This document shows, in pieces, positions 33,056-44,337 of a DNA stretch of 64,000 nucleotides. A model generated the notes under the pieces. The model did no database searches, had not been told where the DNA came from, and saw nothing but the letters and a program-made list of their open reading frames with translations. The position numbers and the translations under genes were made by a program. The DNA comes from Nemania diffusa. Its lineage: Eukaryota; Ascomycota; Sordariomycetes; Xylariales; Xylariaceae. Location: positions 2,418,001 to 2,482,000 of the forward strand of contig JBBPUQ010000009.1 in the NCBI GenBank assembly GCA_038501195.1, written 5' to 3'. Each line of letters opens with the position of its first letter. Positions within the stretch are counted from its first letter, which is position 1.

Positions 33056-34370
33056 TCAGTAAGAACGCATGAAAGCTATCTGGAACTTCACAATGTCTTT
33101 CAAACTCCAGCTTCCCTTGTCCACGCTGAAGCCGAGATCTCTCAACTTGAAGTAAGTCGCAAGCCCCGATTTAACAGCTTGCTCGCCAAGATGGTTAGCG
33201 GACGCCGCCGGGAGGGTGAACTCGATTTCAAAGAGGAGCTTCTCAATGCGCTCCCAAAAGGTGGCGTTGGCATCGCAGAACTGGCCGTCGTGGTAATGGA
33301 TGAACGACGGGATGTTGGGGTTGACGCGGAAGATCTCTACCAGGCTCCGGGGGCTCGCGGGGAGGGTGTAGGACGACGGCAGCGGCCAGATGCCCTCGGC
33401 CTCCAGCATCTCCAGGAACGACGTGAGCACTCTCCGTCGCCAGCCCCAGTCGTCGGCGCCGTCCATCCGGCGGCAGCGCAGCCGGCCTTTCTCCCGGCGG
33501 CCGTGCAGGTGTTTCTCCAGCGCCGACTTGATGTCCTGGCGGATGAGTCTAATGACCTCCATGCGCGAGTGGCCGATCTCGACTGAAGAGAAATAGGCCG
33601 GGTTAGTTTTCTATCCGGCGTGGTGCTTAATTGATCGTGAATGACTTACTAGGCGCACATGGCGGCACGGGGATGTCGCGGAACTCGTTGGTGAAGCAGA
33701 GCTGCTCAGCTGGATCCGTAAGTCTTCCAGCCGCGTCGAGCTCACTGTGGAAAGCGATCTGCAACACCATGTATGTGTACAGGGGCTTATGTCCTAGAAC
33801 CCAGAAGATCCACAGCAGCGCCTCCAGGTCCTCGGTCGACTTTCTGACAAACTTGCGGCCGACCCAGTAGGGCTCCATATCCCGCACCCACTGGGCAGCC
33901 CACTTGGGGAAAAGATGCACGAGGTCGTACTTGTCAGCGAGAACGGTGAGGTGGAGGAGCTGTTCGAGATCCATGTGGCTTTCAGATGGTGAGTTGGGGT
34001 ACTGCTCGTAGAGTATGTTGATGATGATCTGCATAGCCTGTGGATCGTCGTCAGGCAGTCTCACAGTCCATTTCACGACCTCGCCCATCGTAACCTCTCC
34101 ACTAGGACTGTAGAGAGCGAGCCCGAAAGACGGTGAAGCACCGGCCACGACGACCGAGTTGATGTGAAAGCAGACTGCATTTGGTAGTTTACTCTGTTTC
34201 GCGTCACTGCAGGATCTGTCGATGCACTTCTCCCTCCCTACGACGAGCATCATGTCGCCGCAGGGATCAAGTGTGACCACCGTGGGCGGAACTCTGGCAT
34301 GTGAGCAAGTGCTGCTTACTGATGAGGAGCGACGCGGTATGCGTAGTAGATTATCGACGAAGGGTGCCAT
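33056..34370 (-). CDS. BTB/POZ domain protein (two exons)
   Basis: Exons 34370-33650 and 33582-33056 give 415 residues. The 67-base intron has donor GTAAGT and acceptor CTTCAG. Seen: a BTB/POZ-type domain at about residues 45-165: FHINSVVVAGASPSF, the helix expected after the H-x-x-L/V-type start; the insert PDDDPQAMQIIINILYEQ; and LLHLTVLADKYDLVHLF, the typical A-D-K-Y-x helix. The C-terminal part has a variable helical region without a named motif. In fungi such BTB proteins are numerous and poorly characterised; some bind Cul3, but no Cul3 box can be claimed here. The first ATG of the open frame is used. The protein may continue differently after FMRSY, where a stop is present. Neighbours give no hint of partners. 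Confidence 0.82.
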
Positions 34371-35684
34371 CTTGCTAATTCCTTGCTGTATTGCACCGAT
34401 AGGGTAGCGTTCGAAAGTGCAGATATGATCTGGGTATTGTAGGTTCTTATGCCTTACTTACGTGCACCTTAGGTATATCATTGCCGAAGAAAATCTCCAA
34501 CAAGATATACCACACAAATGTTGCTTCTTAAGGCACTGTTAGGTTAGGAGTTCTGGTGTGTGTGCAGGGTGTTTGTGTAAATGGTTGTTGTTACGTATGC
34601 GATCAATGGATGGGTGGTCAGGCTATACGACTCTTGTTAAAACAGGAGGTTGAAGATTTTTGTTGTGCTGGCATCGCTCAGTTAACAGTGCCCTTCCGCA
34701 GGTAATGAAGTATGACTATCACAGAGTTACCTATTTTACCATGCGTGGCGTTAAGACAGCAAGTCTAGATATCCGTTGCCTAGGGGAGGGATATTATAGC
34801 TACCTAATTCAATACGTAATAGGGGATTGATATTTGGATGTAGGAGGTAGGTACTTGACCATGACTGTAAGATCTTACATGTAATTCATACATGTACTTC
34901 CTAATGTTGCAATCCCTACGTTGTACACATGTACCTACTTTAATACGTACCTTCCACTTATAACTTAAAGCAAGTATGGTCGAGGTATTTACGCAGTGTC
35001 TCCCGTCGCAACTGCTATGGTGCGTGTAATTTGACTGTTGAGCATATAAAAGAATACCTCGGCTAGACCATGCATCATCTTCGTAGGTAGGTGGGTAGTT
35101 AATGTAAACGTATGAGCATACCTAGGTAGGTACTGTAAAGAGTGTCGAGTTGATAGCAACAAGATAACCTGATTCTCGAGTCAGCGTAACTTGGGTAGTT
35201 ACTCTGAAGCACAGTCCCAGTTGAAAATCAGGTAGGCTTAAAATACGTAGTAGTTCTACTACAGGGTTTAATAGTAGTGTTATATGTTTTATTTCAAATA
35301 TAACACTTGTCGGTTGATGCATTGTGATACGATAAGTAATGCTCCTGTTTTTTATCACAACATTTCCGGAGCATTGATACTTGCGCACAAAACCATTTTA
35401 ATGTTACAAAATGAGGAGTTTCAGTTGTCACACAAGGAGAGGTAGCACGGTACGGATAACTGAAGGTATCTGGAAGTAAATACCGACATTACGAACAATA
35501 CTAAACAAGTCACGAGGATATGGAGCGACTCATAAGCATCTCAACTGCAGAGCACTGCGTTTATATCAATTATCGCATGCTAAGAAACTATATCAATTTG
35601 CAAACATACTCTTATTCGTGATTGATGCTTCCACAGTAAACTCACTTCGAACAGAGAACGACCTCCCCGTATACTTTACCCCTT
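34371..35684. other. 1.3-kb intergenic region with TAGG motifs
   Basis: Between the BTB gene start and the BTA1 3' end. Several GGTAGG/CCTAGG motifs (34840-34856, 35083-35099, 35119-35133). An 88-codon frame at 35122-35388 lacks any recognisable feature and is not called. Confidence 0.45.
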
Positions 35685-38291
35685 TTAAATCTTAAGAGAC
35701 GATATCTCCACGCCGCCAAGAGAGTCCATCTCAGGCGTAGGCGGAGCAAGATTTTCCCGCTTCGTGCAGATCCAGCACGAGGCGTACATATTGACGCGGT
35801 CGATGCAGGCGCCCTTCTCCCGCGAGCCCATGCACTTGGTCGCGAAGCCAAGCTTGGCGAACTCCTTGAGGTACCACGGCCTGAGCCCAGCGGAGCGCAG
35901 CATGACGCGTCCACCCATCTTCAGCGCGCGGTTGAGCTTCGTGATCTGCGACGCCGCGGCGTCCGAGCCGGGGTCGAACCAGTCCATGCTGTCCATGACG
36001 ACGGCGACGGTGAGCGAGCCGGGCCCGAGGCGCGCGAGCACCTCGTCGATCTCGTCCGTGTGGATGCGTAGGTTGTCGAGCGCCGCGGGCCGCGAGAGAC
36101 GCGCGTGCGCCTGGGGCGCCAGGTAGTCCGGGTGGCACTGCCGCGAGAACCGGCCGTCGAGGCACACGAGGTAGTACGGGTTGTCCGCGGCGATGTGCGT
36201 CGACTCCACCATGGGGTCGAGCGTGTCGACCATGTACTGCCAGATGGCGTGCGAGCGCGTGTTCTTGGCCGTCGGGCTCGGCCCGCACACGGCGTCGGAG
36301 ACGGCGTGGTCCGCCTCGAGGATGGCGAGCTGGTTCTTGGGCACGCCGAGCGCGGTCCAGAGGAACGACTCCTGGCTCACGACGAACTTGGACACGAGGC
36401 GGGATAGCAGCGCGGGGCGGACGCGATTGCGCCAGATTTCGCGCTGCTCGTTGAGCGTCTTGGCGGCGAGGAGGTCCTTGACGGCCGCCCGGCATCCGAA
36501 GACCTGCGTGATCCAGCGGAAGATGCGGATTCCATGCTTTGAACCGCCGGTGTCGTATAGACCGCCTTGATTCTTGGTGAAGATGTGTTGATTGCTTAAC
36601 CAGTATTGGAATGCTCGGCTGGACAGGTGAGGCGACATCTTTGAAATGAGTAAGGAGCGGAAATCAGGGTGTTTGCCTTCGCCAAAGATTTTCCAGAAAT
36701 CCTCATACTCGAGCGATTGGTATGCGGCGACTTTCAGCTCCAACAGATGATTCTGGGTCGGATTTAGGTCAACCGCGTGGATCCTGGCAGGGCCTTGGAG
36801 GGCATAGGAAAGTATGTTGTCGCCTGCACTAGTGATGGCAAGAACTACATCGTCTGACTTGAGTTTTAAGATCCGCTCGTCGACACGGGTGTCCTCCCAG
36901 GTGAATGCATATATATACTCATTGTTGAATTGCGTGTGCTTCTTCAGTTGGTCGTCATAGTATATTCGATAGTGATGGTTCTGGTAGAAGAATGACGGGA
37001 GAGGCAAGTTTGACGAGATATTAATAATGGCAGCGTCAAACGCCTTCGAGCGAATCTCTGGGGCGCCCTTCTCGACTGCTCGAGAGAGCATATCCGAGTG
37101 CTTGGTAGGGGAAAGGTAGGGTGACTCAGTTACCAAAGCATCAACTTTCTCTACAATGTCGTGTGAGAGAGAAGACGAAACTGGTTGCTTGCGCACACCC
37201 AACCAGATATAGTACGGAATCGCGCCAAGTACATAATTTCGAGTATTGACGTTGAGAAGCGTACCAAAGCGATACTCAAGGTAGTCTCGACGGCCGGGCT
37301 CGAGAGCTACCCTATCGATGTCGAACCAGGCACGCCAGAAAGTTCTTCCAAGAAAATTGACATGACGGTCAATGAGACCCCCTGTGTAATTCCTGAAGCT
37401 GACATCGACTTGAGATTGAACATAAAAGTCAACAACGCCGAGAATGCCATTCGGCGCCAAGAGCGAGATCAAAGAGTCGATAACGGAATAATAATCAGGC
37501 TACGTCACCGTTAGTTTACCTCGATTAAAGCCTTGAGAGTACTTACAATCATGGATAGGCTGTAGGACATGGTAATAAGGTTGGCGCCCACATGCCTTGG
37601 CTGTTGTTGGGAGAAATAACTAGCTTCAGGAGAGCGGGGTCGTCCGCTATGAAGGACTGGTTCATGGTCTTCAAGGCGGAATGTTCTCGCATCTTGACAC
37701 ACAATTTTGACGTTCCTCCAACCTAGTCTAGTGAACCGCTTGCGAGCCACTTCGCAGAGAGACGGTGAGAAGTCGACCAGGTACACACTATCAAAAAAGG
37801 TAGGAACGTCGACAAATTGGGCCATTGCCTCAATGTTCCAGCCAGTGCCACCACCGATCTATCATTTGAATTAGCGCGATGATGCTTAAGAATTGATTTT
37901 GGCTACGGACATCAACCCAGATATTCTTGGTATTCTTTGAGTCAACTCCTTTCGCCTTGAGAGCCAGCTGGGCAGCTGCTAAGGCCAGCATATCCTCACG
38001 GCCGCTGAGCAGACGTCTCCTCGTGGCGTCATACGCGCCAGCCTGTGACTTGTAGAAGCTTTCAAGGGCATTCTGCTGATTGCCCTTGCTATCGCCCTCA
38101 TGTGGCTTGAGGAAGCAGGAGTAGAAAAACAGCCATAAGGACTGAATGAGATTGGGATTCTCATTGTCCTTGGCCTTGAGGGTGGAAATAATGGAGAAAC
38201 ATGTCCCAGCAAGAAGGAACACTCCTATTCCAAGTAGAAAGATTCTGAGCTCTAGGCCAAGGAACAAGATGTTACCACCAAGAAAATCCAT
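35685..38291 (-). CDS. BTA1: betaine lipid (DGTS) synthase
   Basis: Exons 38291-37911, 37858-37547 and 37499-35685 give 835 residues; the introns (52 and 47 bases) have donors GTCCGT and GTAAGT. The enzyme makes diacylglyceryl-trimethylhomoserine from diacylglycerol and S-adenosylmethionine. An N-terminal membrane segment (about residues 8-38) precedes a BtaB-like methyltransferase domain with SAM motif WVDIGGGTGWNIEAM (residues 125-139), formed exactly at the first splice join, and VYLVDFSPSLCEVA. The BtaA-like domain (DUF3419, 3-amino-3-carboxypropyl transfer) starts near residue 425 with FTWEDTRVDERIL, ITSAGDN and HAVDLNPTQN; later come YYLVCLDGRFSR and MDSMDWFDP. BtaB before BtaA is the known fungal order, the reverse of the algal enzyme. 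Expected in the ER. In fungi DGTS replaces phospholipids under phosphate shortage; a CACGTG site lies 868 bp upstream (39159-39164) and a TATATA about 140 bp upstream. Confidence 0.95.
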
Positions 38292-39533
38292 GATACTCTC
38301 TCATTTCTATAGATGGGAGAGCAAAGTGTTGGGATTGGGTTCACAGTGAAATGGTTCGTCCCGCAAATTGATTCAGTATGTGAGGGAGAGAGAAAGTTTA
38401 ATACATCAAAAGTAGGAACGGGGCTGGGATATATAATTAACCTTTCAAGAAACCGGACATTGTCGTTTGATTTTCGTAGTCTAGGCTGTAAGGAACACGA
38501 CTGGGCCGCTTAGCCAGTGTATGGATGCGGAAATGTCGATGAGAAGAAGCCGACATGTATAGTACCTTTCACAAGAGGGACCCTATCCGATGAGGACCCC
38601 GCCATCGAGCGGTTAAGCTCAAGACCAGGGGTCAAAGCATTGGTTGTTGCAGGAGCCAATCATTTCGGCCACATGTAGCCTTCTTCGGAAGAGGGGCGGC
38701 ATGCGTTCGATCAAAGGCGCGTTAGGTTCGCAGGTTCTGACCAGCGCGTGCTTGTGGCACAACGCTATTTATTACCCGTGCCATCGATAACCTCGCAAAC
38801 AGGATGTGGCTGAGAACTAGGTCAAGCTTAAGCATTCTCCTTCATTCTGCTTGAAGGCAATGCTGGTTGTTGAATTTGATGCAGTCTTCGCAGCTCGCAG
38901 GAAGCATGATGTCAGTTTTGACTTGGCGACCGATTAATGGACAGAGACTCGATTCCTAGGTGGTTAGATTTATAGTCTATTAATCGTTAATTTGTCGACA
39001 ATTTTTGAGATAGAACTGGGATCCATGTTTGTTTGGGTTCCTACCTAATAGACATCCATCTATCTACCTAGCCTAGTTTCAGGGACAAAAGAGTGTCGTG
39101 GTTACAATTTTTGTGGACCAGATCTAGGCGGTTCAGCCTAGACAGGCCACGGATGGGCCACGTGCTCGAGATTCGAGGTGGGAATGGAGCTTTCTCACAC
39201 AACGAGCTACTTGACGCCAATTTAAGGTTCCACGAGCGCGACTGATTTGAAAATTATCGTCAAATACCATTTCTAGCGCTTGAACACTTGCTGATCTATA
39301 TATCTGAATATAGATAAGGACTTTCAAATCTGATGTAATTGATCGGCTTTACTACCCATCTCCTAGATGACGAAGGGGCCACATTTGCTATGATGCGGGC
39401 ATTGCACATGAGTATACTCGCGGCCCACGGATTCGATCCATAATATCTTAGGCTCTAATAGGTAGCAGCATTATATTAGGGATGTCTAGCTTTTTAAGGG
39501 CATGTTGGCGCATACTGTAGTCAACGTGAGTGT
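38292..39533. other. BTA1 upstream region
   Basis: 1.2 kb between BTA1 (start at 38291, minus) and the 3' end of the editing-protein gene. Contains a TATATA-type box on the minus strand near 38430-38436, a CCTACCTAATAGAC/CTATCTACCTAGCCTAG cluster (39041-39077) and a CACGTG at 39159. No gene recognised. Confidence 0.5.
39159..39164. promoter_or_regulatory. CACGTG, candidate phosphate-response site
   Basis: A palindromic E-box CACGTG, the core bound by fungal Pho4/NUC-1-type bHLH regulators, 868 bp upstream of the BTA1 start. BTA1 is phosphate-regulated in some fungi. The single site and its distance make this only suggestive. Confidence 0.3.
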
Positions 39534-40343
39534 TTAAGGGAGTATATAGCTCACGCGGCTTATGCCCTTCGATCGACTAATCTTCTTCACGTTTGTTTTG
39601 CCACAGAGCTGCGTACTGTCGACGTGGGTTCCCCCGCAAGGATAGACTTCAGCACCCTTAATCTTGACGACACGGAACTTCTCGTCATCTGTCATGCCCA
39701 TCACCTTTCGGTCAGGTATAAGCCTTTCCAGCCCGTTCGCCATAAAGTCGTCTTCGTTCCAAAAGTCTATTTCAACTGGCATATCCTTGTTGACATATTC
39801 ATCGACTCGCGCCTGTATAGTGTCCTTCCATTTCCCCTCTATTAGGCCCTGAAACTCACACGATGCCGAGTCAGGGAAATGGGATGCCTTCAGCTCGTCA
39901 AAGTTGGCGACTTCATTCTCAAGAAGGTGCCGGACTGCTGCGCCGAGAACGTGTCCCGCGGTATGATAACGTGAATAGAGGTTGCGTTTTTCACTGTCGA
40001 TAGTCTGTGTTACTGTGTCGCCAGGCTTGAAATGCGATGATGTGTCGGTAAATCGGCCAAGGTGGAGCACCTCGCCTTCGGTCACTTGGTTCATGCGAAC
40101 AGCTGACACGTCGAAACTGGCCCCAGACGCAGCTCTGATAGCCCCTACGTCCGATGGTTGGCCGCCACCTTGGGGGTGAAATATTGTTTGCTCGGTGACA
40201 ACAACATGATCCTCCTCGTTGGCACCTTTGAAAAGACCTTTATTTGCTTCTTCGAGTGACGCGACCGATCTTACTGCCTGGACAACCGTTTGCAGGCTGT
40301 GAAGCTTGGCATTGTGCTGAAAAGCAAGGTAGGTACGTTGCAT
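39534..40343 (-). CDS. AlaX-type alanyl-tRNA editing protein
   Basis: 269 residues, no intron. A free-standing homologue of the editing domain of alanyl-tRNA synthetase; such proteins hydrolyse Ser- (or Gly-) tRNA-Ala in trans. Seen: FHPQGGGQPSD (residues 55-65), the conserved loop after the N-terminal barrel; the zinc-site HxxxH as H127-TAG-H131; and the second zinc motif C236-GGT-H240. All four metal ligands are therefore present. The C-terminal KKISRSKGISRVSYIL matches the usual end of the tRNA_SAD domain, where the gene stops, so no oligomerisation domain follows. This is close to the longer AlaX form. The start is the first ATG in frame. Located between BTA1 and VPS28 on the same strand, with wide spacing and no sign of cotranscription. 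Cytosolic location is inferred; no targeting peptide is evident. Confidence 0.93.
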   Translation of the reverse strand: MQRTYLAFQHNAKLHSLQTVVQAVRSVASLEEANKGLFKGANEEDHVVVTEQTIFHPQGGGQPSDVGAIRAASGASFDVSAVRMNQVTEGEVLHLGRFTDTSSHFKPGDTVTQTIDSEKRNLYSRYHTAGHVLGAAVRHLLENEVANFDELKASHFPDSASCEFQGLIEGKWKDTIQARVDEYVNKDMPVEIDFWNEDDFMANGLERLIPDRKVMGMTDDEKFRVVKIKGAEVYPCGGTHVDSTQLCGKTNVKKISRSKGISRVSYILP

Positions 40344-40745
40344 GACTCCTATCGGGGGATCGGATCAAGCTGGATTGCCTATGATATGATACTAGCACAT
40401 GCAGGTGGTTGCTCTGCAATATTGTCTGGTTACGAAGTATGGTTCGTCACTAGTAGACGAAATGATTGATGGAAAAGTTGTTGAAAATGCGCCCTTCAAG
40501 TGGGGCCATTGATGACAAGTTGGCCACTCATAGATGCAGATAACACTTAGTCCAGACCTTTTCAAATAACTGAAGGGCGGTGATCTCGAGCAGTACAATG
40601 CGATTACCCTTTGAAAACTGTGCTGCAGACAGCCGCGTGCTATCTTGCTACACGTACTGGATCCGGTTGAGAGGCAACGAAATTTTCCTAATAATGATTG
40701 ATACTGGGTAAACGTCATCGGTTGACTAATTTATGAGTATTTTCT
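40344..40745. other. spacer between editing-protein gene and VPS28
   Basis: About 400 bases. A 108-codon minus-strand frame at 40392-40718 has no recognisable feature and lies in the expected promoter of the editing-protein gene. I do not call it. Confidence 0.45.
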
Positions 40746-41574
40746 TTAAAGGGCATTCTTGAAACCCACATAGGCCGAGTTGATATCTAGTTCAAGTTCT
40801 CGAGCTTGATGCTCTGAGAGTTCCTCGGTAGCCTTCATCTGATTCAAGGTTATCAGCCATTGGATGATCTTGCCCCTGTTCTCGAAGTCTTGGTCAGTGA
40901 CTTTGTTAGCGCTTTGGATTATATCTGTCAGAAGAGGATGCAATTGATCCTTGGCGAGGAGGCCGAGGCGAAGTGCGTCCAAAAAGGTGATGAAATCCTC
41001 CGTTGCTTTCAAAATGAGCTGTCCTGATTTGTTGTCTGTGGTGGATGTTGATTGAGGTGCTGCGCCTGTGGACGCGGTAACAGCCGTTGAAGGCATTCCA
41101 ACCTTTAGTCGCTCTGTTGCCCTGGGCACTTCCAGCTATTCCATTATAAGTACATAGACAAGTGACGATACAAGTCGGGACTTTGTAGCTTACATCCCAT
41201 TCGGCCTTGAACTCTTCAAGACCAACGAATGCTTTAGCTACGGTCTCATCGGCTAGGATAGACTTGTACTGCTTCAAGGACCGTTCGCATATGTCGGTGT
41301 AGTCAGATTCAGGTATTGCATCCTTGAAAAACGCCCTTTCAAGCTCATCTAGCGTGACGATGATAGAGAAGATCTCAGCAAGGGAATCCTGCAAATCGCG
41401 CTCGGCACGCGTGTCAGCTAGCTTCACCTCCTATTTTCTGTCAGTCAACACATGGTGACCGGTAATTTGGGATATATTCTTAATCCGGACCTCGTCAAGA
41501 TTTATTGTGGCAGAAAGAGTCGTATTAGGCACATAGCTGTGAGGCGTCGGAGCATATGCCTGCCTGGATGTCAT
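40746..41574 (-). CDS. VPS28: ESCRT-I subunit Vps28
   Basis: Exons 41574-41491, 41430-41194 and 41135-40746 give 236 residues, the usual size. Vps28 joins Vps23 and Vps37 in ESCRT-I, which sorts ubiquitinated membrane proteins into multivesicular endosomes and links to ESCRT-II. Seen: the join INLDEEVKLADTRAERDLQD reproduces the conserved E-E-V-K-L start of the N-terminal core domain; EIFSIIVTLDELERAFFKDAI and YTDICERSLKQYK follow; the third exon holds RATERLKVG, and the C-terminal four-helix domain with DFITFLDALRLGLLAKDQLHPLLTDI and ending INSAYVGFKNAL. Introns of 60 and 58 bases; donors GTCCGG (weak) and GTAAGC. A Ser/Thr-rich linker between domains is longer than in human Vps28. The start shares a 426-bp divergent promoter with NOC2. 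Confidence 0.93.
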
Positions 41575-42000
41575 GGTGATGACAATATATAGATAGGCAG
41601 TATCAAACCCAATGAGTCTCAAATAGATTAGTCTATAGATTTAGAGCAACAGGTGTATAAGGCTAGTGGACTATATCTCGTTTTGGGAATTATTGAGCTG
41701 GCGATGTTGGGAGTTTTAGATACCTAAATGTAGTACCTGTAAAAGCCTCCGGCAGGTACCGCTGAAATGCCTGCCTAGGTGCATTAGCCTACGCCTTACC
41801 TATTATGGCTAGAACGTACCTAACAGCCTTTGCCTATTGATAAGACACTCCGCGATAAGCTCCACTAAAAAAATCTACAGAGTTGATGGCTGATCAATGA
41901 GAAGTAATTGGAGCGGTAGATGGGCCAGGGCCTCTTCAGATCACCACGTCCCAAGCTTAATAGAAGTCCACAGCCCTTGCTGTTGGCGAACTAATACACC
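41575..42000. promoter_or_regulatory. divergent VPS28/NOC2 promoter region
   Basis: 426 bp between two gene starts facing away from each other. It contains AGGTACC/TACCTAAA and GCCTAGGTGC motifs (41740-41800) and no clear TATA box. Both genes must be driven from here; shared control is possible but not shown. Confidence 0.5.
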
Positions 42001-44337
42001 ATGGCCGGTGCGAAGAAGAACTTTAAGTCTACTAAGAAATTCGAGCAGAAACATCTCAAGAATGTTTTGGAAAAGAGGAAAGCCGGCGCGAAGATAAAAC
42101 AGCAACACATACTTAAGACGAAGAAGAAAACAAGGAAAGATACAGACGCCGAGTTTTTCAAGGGCCCTGAGGATGCCGAGAAGGCTGCTAAATCTAAGTC
42201 GTCGAAGACCGCCAATGTGAACGAGATGAGCGTCGACGACTTTTTTGGCGGAGGCTTCGAATTTATCGACAAAGCGCCGAAAACGAAGAAATCATCGAAG
42301 AAACTCGGGAAACGCAAGAGAGACGAGCCAGAACCAAACCAATCCGACGTTGATGCAAGTGATGATCTCGAGATCTCTGACGCTGAACCACCCGTTGCAA
42401 GCGACAGCGAAGAAGACGATACCCAGCTTGAGGATGGCGATCTTGGAATGAGTAAGGATGCTATGGAAGCCCTCGCCAAGGACGACCCCGACTTCTACAA
42501 ATTCCTAAGAGAGAACGATCCTGAGGCCCTTGATTTTGATGACGCAGACCTTGCTGAGGTTGATGATCTGAGTGCCAGCGAAGAAGAGGACAGCACACCC
42601 AAGAAGAAGCGGAAGAAGTCGACTCAGCCAGACGCTGCAGAACTCCGCCCGCAAGACAACGAACTCACACAGGAGATGGTTGCACGCTGGAAGGCATTGA
42701 TTACAGAGAACTATTCGCTCAAAGCCGCGAGACAAGTGGTTCTAGCTTTCCGATCAGCAGCCCACCTCAACGAGGATGATGATGGCCAAGAGAGGAGCCA
42801 GCCTTACACAATATCCAGTCCCGAAGTCTTTCACGATGTTCTTATTGTCGCACTCAAACAGATACCCGAGATCCTACAACACCATATTCCTGTCAAAGAA
42901 TCAGCTTCCGGCAAGGTCTATGTGCCAACAGAATCAAAGAAGTTCAAGCCGTTGTCAATGTTACTACGAAGCTTCATTTCCTCGATCCTCCACATTCTCC
43001 CGACATTATCTGATGATGCCACACTTAAGCTTACGCTTTCAGCGATAACACCGCTTGTCCCATACCTTCTAACCTTCCGGAAGTTATTAAAAAACATTAT
43101 CAAGGCTGTGGTTGAGTTTTGGTCGCAGACTACTAGTAGTGATACGACGAGGATCACAGCTTTCCTTGTCCTCCGCCGCCTCGTAGTGGTTGGGGACAAA
43201 GGCATCCGGGAAGCAGTCCTAAAAGCAACATACCAGGGTTTAATAGCCGGATCACGTGTAACCAACGTCAACACGGTTCAGGGAATCAACCTTATGAAGA
43301 ATTCAGCTGCCGAGCTATGGGGCCTTGATCAAAGCATCGGCTATACAACAGCCTATAACTTCATTCGACAGCTAGCCATTCACCTTCGAAACAGTATCGT
43401 TCACAACCAAAACGATTCATACAAGCATGTCTACAATTGGCAGTATATTCATTCTTTAGACTTCTGGTCGTTTGTTCTCTCAGAACATTGCAATTCGCTC
43501 AGGGAAGCTGAAGCTGGCAAAGAATCTCAGCTTAGGCTGTTGATTTATCCTCTCGTCCAAGTCACCCTTGGCGCCATGCGTCTCATTCCTACAGCTACCT
43601 ACTTTCCTCTCCGCTTTCATATGATTCGATCGCTTCTGAGAATATCTAGATCGACTGGCACCTATATTCCCCTTGCCTCTGTTCTCCTGGAAGTACTCAA
43701 TTCTGCAGAGATGAGAAAATCTCCTAAGCAGGCTAGTCTCAAGCCCCTTGATTTCCACGTTGCATATAAAGCGCCGAAGGCATACCTACGTACACGCATA
43801 TATCAAGATGGAGTAGGCGAGCAAGTAGTAGACCTCTTCGCCGAGTATTTCGTCCTATGGTCGACTCATATCGCATTCCCTGAATTTGCGCTACCGGTTA
43901 TCATTATGCTCAAGCGCTGGCTTAAACAATCGAGGAAGAATGTTTCGAGAAATAACAATGGCAAGTTACGCGCCGGTCTTGTCCTACTAGTTCAGAAGCT
44001 AGAAGCCAACACCAAATTCATCGAGGGTAAGCGGGCCAAGGTAGATTTTGCCCCTCGAGACCGATCGCAGGTCGATGCTTTCTTAAAAGAGTTCCCATGG
44101 GAGAAGACGCCCGTTGGTGCCTACGTGGTAGCTCAAAGGAAAGCGGGCGCAGAGAAGGCCAAAATGATGGAGGAGGCAAGGAAGGAAGACGAGCGCAAGC
44201 GAAAGGAGGAGGAGAAGGAGGCACTCGAAGAAAATGTTGCCGGAATGGACAGTGATAATGAGGATGAGGATATGGAGGACCTGGATGAAGACGAACTCAA
44301 AGACGATGATGACGAATCTTCTGAGGAAGATGAATGA
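42001..44337 (+). CDS. NOC2: nucleolar complex protein Noc2
   Basis: 778 residues, no intron. Noc2 pairs first with Noc1/Mak21 in 90S/early 60S particles and then with Noc3 in nucleoplasmic pre-60S particles, and is needed for export of the large subunit. Seen: a basic N-terminus (KKNFKSTKKFEQKHLKNVL) suited to nucleolar targeting; MSVDDFFGGGFEF; acidic tracts; DPDFYKFLRENDPEALDF, a family hallmark; the long helical Noc2 domain with HVYNWQYIHSLDFWSFVLS, RLLIYPLVQVTLGAMRLIP, YFPLRFHMIRSLL and TYIPLASVLLEVLN; then VVDLFAEYFVLWSTHIAFPE. A C-terminal Lys/Glu helix ends in an acidic tail. Length fits the family. The first ATG of the frame is used, as the basic start motif follows directly. Confidence 0.96.
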   Translation: MAGAKKNFKSTKKFEQKHLKNVLEKRKAGAKIKQQHILKTKKKTRKDTDAEFFKGPEDAEKAAKSKSSKTANVNEMSVDDFFGGGFEFIDKAPKTKKSSKKLGKRKRDEPEPNQSDVDASDDLEISDAEPPVASDSEEDDTQLEDGDLGMSKDAMEALAKDDPDFYKFLRENDPEALDFDDADLAEVDDLSASEEEDSTPKKKRKKSTQPDAAELRPQDNELTQEMVARWKALITENYSLKAARQVVLAFRSAAHLNEDDDGQERSQPYTISSPEVFHDVLIVALKQIPEILQHHIPVKESASGKVYVPTESKKFKPLSMLLRSFISSILHILPTLSDDATLKLTLSAITPLVPYLLTFRKLLKNIIKAVVEFWSQTTSSDTTRITAFLVLRRLVVVGDKGIREAVLKATYQGLIAGSRVTNVNTVQGINLMKNSAAELWGLDQSIGYTTAYNFIRQLAIHLRNSIVHNQNDSYKHVYNWQYIHSLDFWSFVLSEHCNSLREAEAGKESQLRLLIYPLVQVTLGAMRLIPTATYFPLRFHMIRSLLRISRSTGTYIPLASVLLEVLNSAEMRKSPKQASLKPLDFHVAYKAPKAYLRTRIYQDGVGEQVVDLFAEYFVLWSTHIAFPEFALPVIIMLKRWLKQSRKNVSRNNNGKLRAGLVLLVQKLEANTKFIEGKRAKVDFAPRDRSQVDAFLKEFPWEKTPVGAYVVAQRKAGAEKAKMMEEARKEDERKRKEEEKEALEENVAGMDSDNEDEDMEDLDEDELKDDDDESSEEDE

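Noticed and set aside
35731..36570. 254-codon and other frames overlapping BTA1
   Set aside because: Shadows in the GC-rich part of BTA1; Arg/Pro/Ala composition without motif.
40392..40718. 108-codon minus-strand frame
   Set aside because: No motif; lies in the promoter region between two well-supported genes.
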